Below are positions 21,550 through 32,644 of a DNA stretch of 64,000 nucleotides, piece by piece. This DNA comes from Glossina fuscipes (Eukaryota > Arthropoda > Insecta > Diptera > Glossinidae), in NCBI RefSeq assembly GCF_014805625.2, contig NW_023998651.1, forward strand, positions 1,041,742 to 1,105,741. The letters run 5' to 3'. Below the pieces are notes generated by a model. The model was not told where the DNA came from, did not search any database, and saw nothing but the letters and a program-made list of their open reading frames with translations. The position numbers and the translations under genes were made by a program. Every line of letters begins with the position of its first letter. Positions within the stretch are counted from its first letter, which is position 1.

Positions 21550-22990
21550 AGCTCGGGCCACCTACCCCAGTTTCAGTTTTGCCAATGCAAGCGATACGCT
21601 TGGTTTTTCTTAGTGTCATTGTCGCCGCTCTTTACTTTACCTGAGGCAATCCGGCCAGAGCTGCATAGGTTAGTATAGACAGGACCAGTATTTTTGGTTT
21701 TATCGTGTAGGTGTTAATAGGCAAAAAGTGATCTGGTCGCCTTTTCGGTTAACCGTTTTAAATGATACACTTTTGCTAAAGTTGACACCCAGGTATTTTA
21801 TCTGGTTTGTATAATTAACACAGGATCATGTAAGTATAGGTTGTTCAATGTTCCTCTTTTTCGAGAGAAGCACTAGGACCGGGATTAATGTCCAATCTTT
21901 TATGCTGTCACCATTTGTGGGTTATACTCAGGATTTTTTAAATGTGGTTAGTAAGAGTTTGTTCATGTTAGCCCACCACGAAAGCTGTTAGATTGTCTGC
22001 ATAGGCAAGTGTTTTGAATTTCTTCTCATTTGGTTTCACATCAGCTCATTTATGAACACGGTTCAGATTAGAGCGGAGGGCACGTCTCATTGAGGGCAAA
22101 CTTTGTTGGCCCTGATAGTCAAGGACGTTCCTCCTAGGCATTGAACCTAGAATTTAGCGTGTTGATATTTCGATTTATGGTCTCATTTGGAATATTTTTG
22201 TTTTTCAAGGTACTCTCTATAGCCATATCGTCAAAGGCTTTCCGTATATGAATGAAATCAACGAGAGCCAATTGCTTGGGTTCTATCCTCCCTTGATGAT
22301 ATAGGTCACTTTACGAATTGCGGCCCTGGTGGATTTGCCGCTTTGAAATGCAAACGGCTATTTGGGTAATGGCCTTACTCTCAAGTAGGTTCCCCTTATA
22401 AAGTTGTCTAAAGCTTTCTCCACGGTTTTAAGAAGAAAGGAATTCAGGCCATTGGGTCTACATCATCTTGGCAGGTGCTCAGTTTTGCCTTATGCTTTCG
22501 TTATGGAGACCACTCTGTCCACCATCTAGTCCCGGAGTACATAGGCCGTTGGAAGGTTGCCTTTTTAAAGCCTAACAAGTTGTTACATCAGACTTTTTGC
22601 GCCCTTTTAGAGAAGGCATGGCTTTATCGCATTTGGTCCCGGCTGAAAGGTTGGAATAGACTGAAAGTTAATACGGCCCATTGCATCGGTTCCGTGCAAA
22701 AGATTTTGGGCCTTGATCAAGAAGCGAGCAGCTTCCTGTGCAAACTAGAGTGCATACCTCATTGTGATGGTCTCTAGCTAGTGCTTTGGAGGCGCGCTGT
22801 CTCTGGAAAACTATTTATATTTTGGCAATGCCGTCTCCAGTAGACCGTCTCAGGACGGCGTTATATGTAGTGACGGCTTCCTTGTACTTAACCCAATCAT
22901 CGGGCTGCTTAGCTCTGCCTAGACGTGTTCGTGTTTTTGGGAGTAAAAAACGAAACAATTCCTACTTTGTTCGTTTCGGGTCCGTATAGG
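21550..22990 (-). pseudogene. LINE reverse transcriptase remnant (R1/LOA-like)
   Basis: On the minus strand one reads, across frames, FLLKTVEKALDNFI and PFAFQSGKSTRAAIRKVTY (about 22310-22450). Next come motif A ALVDFIHIRKAFDDMAIEST (about 22210-22275), motif C ALAYADNL with the second catalytic D changed to N (about 21990-22010), and a later block resembling KYLGV, here NTWVSTLAKV (about 21770-21790). The SFLLKT-to-QSGKST pattern is that of R1/LOA/Jockey-type non-LTR reverse transcriptases. Many stops and frameshifts; the 5' part (to about 22990) is only weakly readable. The short plus-strand frames here are shadows. Confidence 0.65.
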
Positions 22991-23184
22991 TTTTGAATGA
23001 CACCACAACGTCAGCCACAAAACAGCCACAATATCAAACCGAATATGCTGATAATCCGACAATGAGGCCTCGCTGGTTAAATGCCATCCTAAAGAGAGAA
23101 GTTTAGCTGGGAATTGATGAGAGTGAGATTTAAAACCTTCCTTCTAATTACTTTTCTAAAAGTGTGTTCTCTGCCTTGATTTAG

Positions 23185-23849
23185 CATAATGACAGAAGTA
23201 TTCATAATGTATTCAAATATGTAGTTCCCAATGTTTCTATACGTTCGTTGGTTATTCCTGTTAGATTAAAACATTCTGTGTTGTTTAGTGGGTAATCTTC
23301 CAAAAGATGTGCTTTGCAAAGGCTGATATGGGCTCCTGTGTAATATAAATGATAGTTCTGTTTTTGTTGCATTTTTAATATCTAGTAATATATAGTTGGA
23401 TAGTTTTGAGAGGGAGAAGATATGGGAGTTGGCTTATTTTGTGTACTCGGTGGATGCCTGGTTTAAGTGTTTTGTCTCGAATTCAGAGGCATCGTTAAGG
23501 AATCCAGGTGAAATCCGTTTTCCTGGTCTTCTATTGCGTGTATGCGGTTGTGTTGGTTGTTTTTTCGTTGATTTCTGTTATTATTTTGATTTCGATAGTT
23601 GAAATTTCTGTTATTGTTTCTATTAAAATTGTTGTTATTGTTATTGGTATTGGAATTATTATTATTGGTTCTATTAAAATTGTTGTTATTGTTATAATTT
23701 CTGTTTTGATATTATATCTTTGATTGTTTCTATTGGGAATATTATTATTGTTGTGATATTGGTTTGTGTTGTTGTTGTTAGTGTAGGAGTTTTTGTTGTT
23801 GTTGTGGCGATTGTGTGAATTTTTCTTTTGGTAATTTATTCTGAATTGA
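23185..23849 (-). pseudogene. Ty3/gypsy nucleocapsid-protease fragment, second copy
   Basis: Homologous, on the same strand, to 27640-28250 of the element described next. It carries the asparagine-rich nucleocapsid region (about 23560-23840) and the protease region. The protease active-site stretch, DTGAD in the relative at about 27762-27776, has lost two bases here, which destroys the catalytic motif. It joins directly to a truncated LTR at 23850, so most of gag and the leader are missing. By eye most positions agree with the other copy. Confidence 0.8.
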
Positions 23850-24138
23850 TTGAATTGCTTTATGAGAACTCTGATGAGAACTGATTTTCTTTATTTTCTT
23901 ACGCACTATTTATACTAAATTTTTACACTAAACTATTCTTATCTTATTCTAAACAGGATTGTAATTGCTTACTAAATTATCCTTATCACACACTAGATTA
24001 TTCTTATATAAACAGAATTATCACTGTTTACATGCGAAATGAAGTGTGACATTTTATTTTATCAAAAGGGTTATGCTGAAGTGGCATAATTTTGTCACAC
24101 TTCAAGTGGATGCGTACGATAGTATGCGATCACACTAC
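23850..24138 (-). repeat. Truncated LTR (type B), minus orientation
   Basis: Aligns without gaps with 54279-54567 of the solo LTR, with one difference noticed (c/t at about 24125). On the minus strand it starts TGTAGTGTGATCGC at 24138 and contains TATAAATA. It lacks the last third (U5 side), where it is joined to a nucleocapsid-protease fragment. Immediately upstream on the minus strand is a purine-rich stretch (ggtaaggg), as expected of a polypurine tract, so it may be the damaged 3' LTR of the 24139-29917 element. Its sequence differs strongly from that element's 5' LTR. Confidence 0.75.
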
Positions 24139-24377
24139 ACCCTTACCGTTTTAGAGAGAAAATTGTTAATGTGTTCATAGACGTTAACAATTTTCTTTTA
24201 TGAATAGTAAGTTTTTTTTTTTTCGATTAATTTAAGTAAATTGTTAAGTGTTTAGTGTTTATTGATAGCTTTGTATGCCTAGTTTTTAATTATATTTGGT
24301 CTGTAGTTCTAAATTTTTAATAGTGTTGTATTTTTAGGCTTAACTAGGTCTGGTTTGTAATTGTTTATTTCTTAAAT

Positions 24378-26301
24378 TTAGTTTACATTTATTGTATTGT
24401 ATCTCTTAATTAAATTTTTATGTACAGTTTTTGGTTTATCTTTAATTTGTATTGTGACATTGGGTTCTTCTATATCTATTACCTCGTATGGTCCTTCATA
24501 GGGTTTATCTAATCTTTTCCTGTTGTGTTTCTTTAATAGGATTTGATCTCCTATGTTTATATCGATTGGATTAGTGTAATTTTCTTTTGATAGTTGTGTT
24601 CTTGCTGCTTTTGCTTTTTCTAAAAATCTTTTAGCCTTTTCTAAAGAATACTTTAATTTTGTTTTTAGCTGTGTGCAGGATTTGAGTTTAATATTGTTTC
24701 GTTGGGCATGTATGGCAACTTTCCGTATATCAATTCAAAAGGTGTATATTGTGTTTCTACGTGAGGGGTAGTGTTATATGCGAAAGTGTAGTGTGGTATC
24801 CATTTATCCCAATCATTGTTTGTTGCAAAGGCTAGAAAGTATTCGTTAAGAACTCTGTGATTTCTTTCAATTGTACCTAAGGTTTCGTGGTGGTAGGGAG
24901 TTGAGAACTTTTGCTCGATATCTAGTAATAGACAAATTTCTTTTATTAGTTCATTGTTGAATTCTGTTCCTCTGTCAGATTTTAATGTTTTAAATTGGCC
25001 GTATTTGAGTATTACCTCTTCTGTTAAAATTTTGGCAATTGATTTTGCGCTTTTATCTACAATAGGATGTGCGATTATATATTTTGTTAGTTCGCATTGT
25101 ATTCTTAATATGTATCGGAAATTATTGGAAGGTTTTATTGGTCCTACAGTATCTATACTTAGTGTTTCAAAAGATGTGGACGGTGTATCTATTATTGTGA
25201 GAGGTTCTTTTGTATGTTTTGTTTGTTTGCTTGTTTGGCAAATGTGACATTGTTTTATATAATTTTTTATCATCTTGAACATATTGCACCAGATGTATTT
25301 GTGGCTTAATTTTTGGAATGTTTTTCTTACTCCGAAATGTCCTGAGTGTGGGCAAGTGTGGTATTCTACTATTAATTTGCACTTTTCTTCATCATCATAT
25401 ATTCTTTCTCTTTCTTTGTATAATAGTATATTTATGCGGTTTCTTTTAATATTGTTGAATTTTTCTTTTAATATCTCTTTGGATATGTATTTAAATATAT
25501 CATCATGTAGACTTAATGCATAGTCTAAGAAATTTAACTTGTTTAGTTTTGATGTCAATTTTTCCAAGAGCGCATCGAAATGGTCTGGATATTCATTGCA
25601 TCTCACACGTGTGTAGTTTAATTCGTTAACATTTTCAATTATCATATCTTTTATACCGCTTTCGAATTTGAATTCTAATTTTCTTGTGTTCTTAATATCA
25701 TTTATTGATGTGCATTCCCACATATTTAGTTGTTCATTGTGTGTGTTTTCTTTTGCCGATTTTCTTCTGGTTATTACTAGTGTCTTTTTTATCTGTTCTT
25801 GGTCTTTTTCTCTGGATATTGGAATCATCTCTTTTAATATATCAGAATTTATATTTATCCTTGATAAGGCGTCAGCGTTAGTGTTGCTTGAACCTTTTTT
25901 ATAAATTATGTTAAAATCGTAGTCCGATAATTCTATTCTTATTCTGGTTAATTTGAGGTAGGGTTTTTGTGGGAGAATAGTGCTACTAATGGTCTGTGAT
26001 CAGTTATCACTGTGAATTTTTTGCCGAATAAGTAGGGTCTGAAATGTGTTATTCCAAAGTGGATTGAGAGTAGCTCTTTTTCTATGATCGGTTTGTTTTT
26101 TTCGTGTTTGTTTAGAGATTTGCTTGCGTATGCGATGGGTAAGTTTTGACCTATTTCTCCTTGTGATAGTACTGCTCCTAAGGCGTAGTTTGATGCATCA
26201 GTTGTTAAAATGAAGGGTTTATCGAAATTTGGATATTGTAATATGGGTGGGGTTATTAGTTTGTTTTTGAGTTCTAGGAATGCCTGATTACATTGGTTTG
26301 T
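24378..26301 (-). pseudogene. Ty3/gypsy RNase H and integrase
   Basis: C-terminal half of pol. RNase H (about 25930-26300) reads KPFILTTDASNYALGAVLSQ, IAYASKSLNKHEKN, and FTVITDHRPLVALFS. The expected tryptophan codon before TNQCNQAF is TGA (26302). Integrase (frame 25828-24665, 387 residues): zinc-binding H-x-H...C-x2-C in YHTCPHSGHFGVRKT and CHICQTSK; catalytic D in LSIDTVGP, D in LKSDRGTEFNN, and E in ETLGTIERNHR, so the D-D-E triad is complete. A frameshift near 24670-24690 moves the end into another frame, which stays open as KLKYSLEKAKRFLEKAKAA and GDQILLKKHNRKR to TAA at 24378. Only two lesions separate it from a full-length integrase. Confidence 0.88.
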
Positions 26302-28384
26302 TCAGTCGAAGTCTTTTCCTTTTTTCAGGAGATCATTTAGTGGTTGTGCTATTTTGGCAAAGTCTTTTATAAATTTCCTGTAATAGTTGCAAAATGCTAC
26401 AAATCTTCTTACTTCGTCAGTGTTTTTGGGTTGGGGGTAGCTTTTTATTGTTTCGTGCTTAGCGGGATCTGGTTTTATGCCTTCGGGTGTTATTAGGTGT
26501 CCTAGATAGGTTACTTCTGGTTGTAGAAAGTTGCATTTGGATGGATTTAGTTTTAGATTATATTTGTTAAGTCGTTCTAGTACTTTCGTTAAATTTCTGT
26601 TGTGATGTTCGAAACTACATCCGTGTATTATTATGTCGTCTACGTATAAAAATGCTTCGGTGTCTAGTCCTGATAAAGCTATGGTTAACATTCTTTGAAA
26701 ACTGTTGGACGAAATTTTTAGTCCAAATGGAAGTCTCGTGTACTGATAGTGTCCGTTTGGTGTTGAAAAGGCGGTTAAGGGGAAATTTGTCGTTTACTAT
26801 TTTTTCGTTTAGTTTTCTGTAGTCAACTACTAGTCGCCATTTCTTTATGTCTGTCTGATTTTTTTTGGGTACTAGTAAAAGTGGTGAGTTATAGGGGCTA
26901 ATTGAGGGTTCTATAATATTTTGTTGTAGTAATTCTTTTACCTGAGTGTGAATGGTGTCAGTTTGTGTGTGGGGTAATTTATAGTTTTTTATGTATACTG
27001 GTGTATTGTCGTTTGTTTGTATGTTTTGTGTATAAAAATTATTTGCTGTGAGTGGTTCGTTTTCTAGGTGGAATACTGTTTGAAATTTTTTAAAAATTTT
27101 TATGAGTTCTTGTTTTTGAGAGTTGTTGACGGTGTCTAATTTTATAGATTGTAATATTTTTTGGAGTCGTTGTTCATCATATTGGGTGTGTATATTGGTG
27201 TTTTGTATAATTTGGTAGGTATGGAGTGGTTCGGTGTTGATATGTAAGTGTTGTATTGTGACTTCTTTATCTAGTGTATTTAATATTTTAATGTGTTTTC
27301 GTCCGTTTTTTGGTATTATTGAATTGGCTAAAAAGATTCCTTTTTCTATTTCTCTATTTAGTACTAAAGCATCGCTGTCTATTTTGATATCTATGGGGAC
27401 TATAATTTCGCATCTTGAGGGAAGAAATATGTTGTTTTTATTAAGTATTTCATCGTATATGGAGAGTTGAATTTGGTCGTGGTGTGTATTAACTGTAAGA
27501 GAGAAATTTTCGTAATTTATATTGCAAGCATGCTTGTGTAGGAAATCTCTTCCTATGATTCCATCGGTTTTTATCGGGAAGTTCTGGTCTACTAGTTGTA
27601 TTTTATGTTGAATGATTCCGTTTCCTAGATTTATGTTCAAATGTGTGGTTTCCATTGTTCCTATACGTTCGTTGGTTATTCCTGTTAGATTATTATATTC
27701 TGCGTTGTTTAGTGGGTAGTCTTCCAAAAGGTGTGCTTTGCAGAGGCTGATGTCTGCTCCTGTGTCTAATAGAAATGATAGTTCTGTTTTTGTTGCATTT
27801 TTAATATCTAGTAATATATAGTTTGATAGTTTTGAGAGGGAAAAGATATGGGAGTTGGTTTGTTCTGGGTATTCGGTGGATGCCTGGTTTAAGTGTTTTG
27901 TCCCGAATTCAGGGGCATCAATATTCGGGAGAAATCCGTTTCCCTGGTCTTCAATTGCTTGTAAGCGGTGATTTTGGTTGTTGTTTCTTTGATTCCCATT
28001 GTTATTTTGATTTCGATAGTTGAAATTCCTGTTATGTCTATTAAAATTGTTGTTATTGTTGTTGGTATTGGAATTATTATAATTATTGCTATTAAAATTG
28101 TTGTTATTATTATAATTCCTGTTTTGGTTATTATATCCTTGATTGTTTCTATTTGGATTATTATTATGGTATTGCTTTGTGTTGTTGTTAGCGTATGAGT
28201 TTCTGTTGTTGTTGTAGCGATTGTGTAAATTTTTCTTTTGGTAATTTATTCTCATTACCTGGGAATTTGTTTGGGTCGCACTCTCGTATTGTAGCGCAAT
28301 ATTAATTGCTTCCGAAAAGGTTTTTGGTTGGGCCGCAAAGATAGTGGGTTTAATATAGTCATCGAGACCGTTTTTGAATATGGT
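26302..28384 (-). pseudogene. Ty3/gypsy nucleocapsid, protease and reverse transcriptase
   Basis: Frame 28255-26615 starts with an extremely asparagine/arginine-rich nucleocapsid region (about residues 1-100) that has no CCHC zinc knuckle. The protease follows, SFLLDTGADISLCKAHL (about residues 165-180), then a long linker. The start of reverse transcriptase, SPLLLVPKKN-type with WRLVVDYRKLNEK, lies at about 26830-26900. Near 26775 the frame breaks; the next readable block in another phase is TAFSTPNGHYQYTRLPFGLK. The segment between, which holds motif A with its catalytic aspartate, is deleted (about 100 bases by family comparison). Motif C is intact: EAFLYVDDIIIHG (frame 26691-26302), followed by LNPSKCNFLQPEVTYLGHLI. 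The copy cannot make a working enzyme. Confidence 0.88.
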
Positions 28385-29124
28385 TAAGGCGTACGTATCG
28401 TTGATACTAGTAATGACGGTTTTTGTTCGTTAGTGGGGTTGGGACCTAGTTCTTTGATTTGGAGATTATTTAGATCTGCTATTATGTTTAAAATTTTGTC
28501 TTTGAAACCTGTGATAGTGCCTTTCTGTGTTGTTTGGTTTAATAGTGAGTGTAGATGTGGTATTGTTTGATTTGATTTAAATTTATTTTCAAGTGTGGTT
28601 TTCAATTCTTGTAGTGTTGTTGGGATCTCATTTGCAAAGGCGGTTTGGACGTTTGAGGATAGTTTGCAGTAAGGGGTATATTCTATTACTTGTGGTTTGG
28701 CTTCTTCTTTTTGGGTTCTGTGTATTATTTCAACAACTTTTATGAAGCAGTTGAAATTTTTATAATTGCCCGTAAAAGTGGGTATGTATTTGGAAGCTGT
28801 ATCTAGGTTAAAATCCATTTTTGGTTGTATTATATTATCTGTTTTGCTGGGGTTTATTTCTTCTAGCGATTCTTTGGTGATTTTGATTTCTGATATTTCT
28901 TTTGCTGTTTTATATTTTTTCTTAAATGTTTCTATTTTATTTAATAGGTTTGGTTGTTCTGGTTATGTATTAGTTTCTACTATGGTACGGACTCTAGTTC
29001 TATAATTTTCTAATTCTTCTAGTTTGCTTCCGATAGTTTCTTTCTTATAAGTTTTACTTCTTAGCTTTTTAAGGTTAGAAATTATCTTGTCTATAGAGAT
29101 GTTGATCTCATCTATCCTTTCCAT
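28384..29124 (-). pseudogene. Ty3/gypsy gag, N-terminal part
   Basis: The likely start is ATG 29124. The frame reads MERIDEINISIDKIISNLKK and is helical and lysine-rich up to codon 53. TAA at 28963-28965 then interrupts it in phase, and the same phase continues through MDFNLDTASKYIPTFTGNYK (28818) to a stop at 28384. A frameshift near 28400 moves the following INDTYALTIFKNGLDDYI stretch into another phase that leads to the nucleocapsid. The capsid part FTGNYKNFNCFIKVVEIIH resembles gypsy capsid FxGxxxxLxxFI. One stop and one frameshift inactivate it. Confidence 0.8.
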
Positions 29125-29419
29125 TAAGACAGGTGTAGGGTCATTAAAAAGTGAGTTGCACTTAAGATTATTGAGATGGTCACTAAATATATGACAAGTT
29201 CTAGTTGAGAAGCGTGGTCATTTACATCTACGTTGTTAATGACGTTACCGTTGGGATTGTCGAATTTTGCTTACTTAGCCCCCATTGAAAATTTGTTGTG
29301 AGTTGCAGGAACGATTGTGGTGGGCGAGACCGATCGCAGGATCAGAAATTACTTTTTGTTGCCTTGGAAAAATGAAGGCTGTGGTCTGGGATTGCCAGGA
29401 TCAGTGTGGTAGGATCAAA

Positions 29420-29488
29420 ATTTAATTTTTGCTGCCTCAGAAATTAAAAAAATAAAGACAGGTTGCTGCATGGTTGGCAGGATCGCCA
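29420..29488 (-). promoter_or_regulatory. Primer-binding site candidate and leader
   Basis: Immediately inside the 5' LTR, the minus strand reads TGGCGATCCTGCC. It begins with the TGG that every tRNA primer end requires. TGGCGA fits tRNA-Arg-type primers used by mdg1/412 relatives, but the rest does not match a tRNA I can recall. The motif GATCCT recurs several times in the leader (29330-29488), so the region may be partly made of short repeats. Confidence 0.45.
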
Positions 29489-29917
29489 TGTAATAAAATA
29501 AGATATGAGGTGTAAGTCGTGTTACGTTTGAATCCCTATTCTGCTCGGCTTCATAAGCGCCAAGTCTGTCCGTCTCATAAAATGCCATTAAATCTTGGCA
29601 ATTGACGGTCCCTATGATTTAAGCTTGGACGGATTGAACGCCTTGTATTTTAGTTAAGCGAGTTAAACGCTTTCTTTATTCAATTTACACTATTTATACT
29701 TAATTCTGCCAAGTGACATTATGCTAAGGTAATCACTAATTATTTAATTTCGTAATGCAATACTCATTCAGTTGAAGTGCGACAACATTTTTGTTTTTCC
29801 TTTTTTTTTGCTACAGAATTATCCAAATTCAGCATAATTCAGTATAATTATGCAAATTCAGCATAATTCTGTCGCACTTCAAAGTGGATGCATATGACGG
29901 TATGCGATCACACTACA
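29489..29917 (-). repeat. 5' LTR (type A) of the Ty3/gypsy element
   Basis: 429 bp. On the minus strand it starts TGTAGTGTGATCGC and ends TTATTACA. It contains TATAAATA and a region that is repeated as direct copies (cagcataattc, 29840-29880). It resembles the plus-oriented solo LTRs 59054-59556 and 60060-60579 (shared ends, gccaagtct/cgtctcat region). The bases next to it at 29918 are atat. Confidence 0.85.
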
Positions 29918-32640
29918 ATATATAGCTTCAACATCCCTTGTCAAGAATAATATTTCGTTTACAATTCATCTTTTTAACAAAATCATAATGTTTGACTTTT
30001 GTCAAATTCATTGTCATATTATCCCATTTATTATACCATGTTACTAGGTTGACAACATTTCAATTCAATAAAGCTTCCGTTAATTACATCTCCACTCTGA
30101 TGAAACATGATGTCGATGCGCTTGCTGCGGTTGTGCATTATCAGATTCATCGCAATTTTTATACCGCCTTCATTTCGACTTTTACTATTGCCAGATCATT
30201 GATATCACATTCAAGTTCATTCTATAGGTTCCTTAGCCGTGTTTGATGTTAACTTATATTCTGCTTAGGTGGTATTTAGTGCAAAGGTACGCTGCATCTT
30301 CGATCTCCATGAAATTAAACTTTGTGCAATACAAAAAAAAAAATTAATATTACCTACCGATTACATCTATTTATTGTAAATGTATTTTGCTTTTCATAGC
30401 TACAGCTGGACAGGTTCTAATAACGGAATACCTTGTTACAAAGGAGGATGTTTCCATATAACCAACTCCAACACGTTGATTGCAACATTTTGCTACAAGT
30501 CCGGCCTTATATCTCTCGATTTCACCATTCTTGCATCGTCTCACTGCATAAACCCATTTGCATCCATTAGTTTTATTCCCACCTGGAAAATTAGCAAGGA
30601 TGCACGTATCGGTTTTCATCGAAATTGTGTGCTCATCTAGCATAGTTTTCTTTTACTTTTCGGAGTCTTCACATTCGATAGCTTCCATTAGGCGTTAACT
30701 TTGGGTTTCCCTGAACCTCTTTTAGCATTTCTGACCCATATATTTCAAAGTTTTGAATACCTTTTTTCTTCTCTTGAAAATAACTTAGTAGGTCAGCAAT
30801 TATCGGCTCCTTCTTCTTTTTCGTAAGTTGCATTGTCGAAAAATATTTCATAATTACCTGTTCATCTAGAATTGTCATCGCGCTGTGCACGTTTTTCATT
30901 TCTTTGCAATATATAATTATGAAATCTTTTAGTACATTGTTCATAATCTCATTTTCGCTATTTTTTCAATTATCGCTTCATGCATGATCTTCACCGAAAA
31001 TAACGCTCGTTTTCCGCAGTTTTCGACGCCGGTGAATATACAACCATAATGTATTTTTTCTCTTCTGAATCAGATTTGTCCTTACGTCTTTTACCCAATA
31101 CACTAAAGCCAAAATTTCTAAGTGACCTTGGATTTTTTTCCAAATCATGCTTCATGCTTTGATTGTATAGATTTTTGGTTGTTCATAAGACAGACAGTAG
31201 TTGCTATTGCTTCTGCCTAAAGATTTTTGTCGTGCAAATTGCACGTTCAGCGACGCCATTCTGTAGTTGAGTAAATCAACTGTCTTATAATGCCACATTT
31301 TTCCAAAAATTAATCCCATTCTTTGTTAAAATACTCATGACCGTTATCGCTTTACAAGATTTTAATCTTTTCGTCAGTTTAACGTTCTACTTGTTCTACT
31401 TAAACAGTTTAACTTTCTTGAACATTTCATACTTACCGTTTATATATTTAAGAAAGTACGCCTTACCTTGTCGTGTATGAAAGTGGCAAAATAGCTTGCA
31501 TCAACAACTGATTTAAATTTTATGATTTAATTTTCATGATAGACATCCGTTAAGTCTAAATATATGCTCTATGTTCAAATTCATTTAGAGAAACTACGCT
31601 GTTAACCTTTTTCATGATGCATGTCGTAAATTTCTTATTCAACTTATCTTTATTTAGTTGCATGCCGTACATTAAATTATTTTTTGGGATCTCCATTAAA
31701 TTTTGGAAGTTAATGTGGCGGCAACACAAATAACAACGTATATCATCCTGTTTTGCCGCCTATAGACCTTTTATTCTAGCATTATAAACAAAATAACTTT
31801 TTTTGGCTGAAGTACACTGAAGTACAATGCTCTACAATTTCACTTATTAAAATAAAGTTTCCATGGAGTTCAGGATAATGCAATAAATTTCATAAAGTAA
31901 TATCATTTGCTGCTTTCATCAAAACATAAGCTTTATTTTGTAATTTGTGTAAAAACTTTCATCGGTGCACAAATGCAGGTCGCTCGACTGTCCAAATACC
32001 ATAATTTTTTGTTTAAGACTTATACGACTGCAACCATCGTGTACGTACTGTGTTTGTTTCCTTTTTGATTTTTTTGTAAGCAATTATTTGTATAGTGCCC
32101 CCTTTTTCGTCAAATAAAACATTTACCAAAAAACTTTTTGGTTTCTTGTTTTGAAAGTTTGCTCTCTTCTTGTTTATTTGTCTGTTTTGTACAGACAACA
32201 AGACTTTCTTGAACCTCTACAATATAACCATTTTAACCAGTACACCTTTCTGGTTTTTCTAAGAGCTCGGAAGGATTGCAAACTAAGCCTGCGTGTCTAT
32301 GGCCACAATAAAACTTCCAAAGTTATCAGGAAGACTTGATAATAAGATTATCACTATTAATTCGTCGTTCAATACAAAGCTCATATCAGCCAATTCTCCC
32401 ACGACATTAGATGAAGGTAATGTAACCTTGTTTGAGATTCCACCATCTTCTAACACTTTAGACGTTTATGTAACGCAATTTTGTGCACTTGGTTTATGTA
32501 CTTTCGTAAGTTTTGTCCAAGCCTTATGTGAAAAAAACACAGATTTCTGTATACAATTTATCGAAGAAAAAAACGCACTTATTAAATTTTTTGAGTCTAT
32601 TTTGACAGCGATTGAGTTTAGTTGCTTAACTTAACGTATA
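29918..32640 (-). pseudogene. Ty1/copia retrotransposon remnant (gag-integrase-RT-RNase H)
   Basis: Minus-strand polyprotein, decayed but readable in order. Gag: ADMSFVLNDELIVIILLSSL and PDNFGSFIVAIDTQ (about 32270-32380). Zinc knuckle KCFI-stop-RKRGHYTNNC, where the second cysteine codon is TGA (about 32060-32115). Integrase: KAYFLKYINGKYEMF, SDNGHEYFNKEWD with catalytic D, and QNGVAERAICTTK with catalytic E (about 31230-31480). Reverse transcriptase start: MLDEHTISMKTDTCILANFP, GCKWVYAVRRCKNGEIERYK, AGLVAKCCNQRVGVGYMETS (frame 30643-30371). The last readable part, near 29930-29960, ends in DVEAIY, like the EAEY block of copia RNase H, exactly where the Ty3 LTR begins. Integrase before reverse transcriptase is the copia order. 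The plus-strand frame 32293-32634 is a shadow of gag. Confidence 0.82.
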
Positions 32641-32644
32641 AAAA

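Larger units (their letters stand above)
23850..29917 (-). mobile_element. Ty3/gypsy retrotransposon with unlike LTRs
   Basis: Minus-strand element: 5' LTR 29489-29917 (type A), leader with a primer-binding candidate, gag, protease, reverse transcriptase, RNase H, integrase, then a non-coding tail (24139-24377) and a truncated type B LTR. The domain order is Ty3/gypsy. LTRs start TGTAGT and flanking duplications of relatives in this window are 4 bp, which suggests a mdg1/412-like lineage; this is inference. The two LTRs should be nearly identical in a simple insertion but match only at their ends. The element is therefore mosaic or its 3' part comes from another insertion. At 29918 it abuts the RNase H part of a copia element. 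Confidence 0.8.

Noticed and set aside
23508..23723. Valine/isoleucine-rich plus frames at 23508-23723 and 27968-28198 resembling membrane proteins
   Set aside because: They are the complement of asparagine-rich nucleocapsid coding sequence, which produces V/I runs.
29420..29488. A tRNA gene near the 5' LTR
   Set aside because: The repeated GGATC-type words and TGGCGA suggest only a primer-binding site; no cloverleaf could be drawn.
32293..32634. Open plus-strand frame of 113 codons starting MATIKLPKLSG
   Set aside because: The opposite strand encodes a recognisable copia gag in the same place, so this frame is a shadow.
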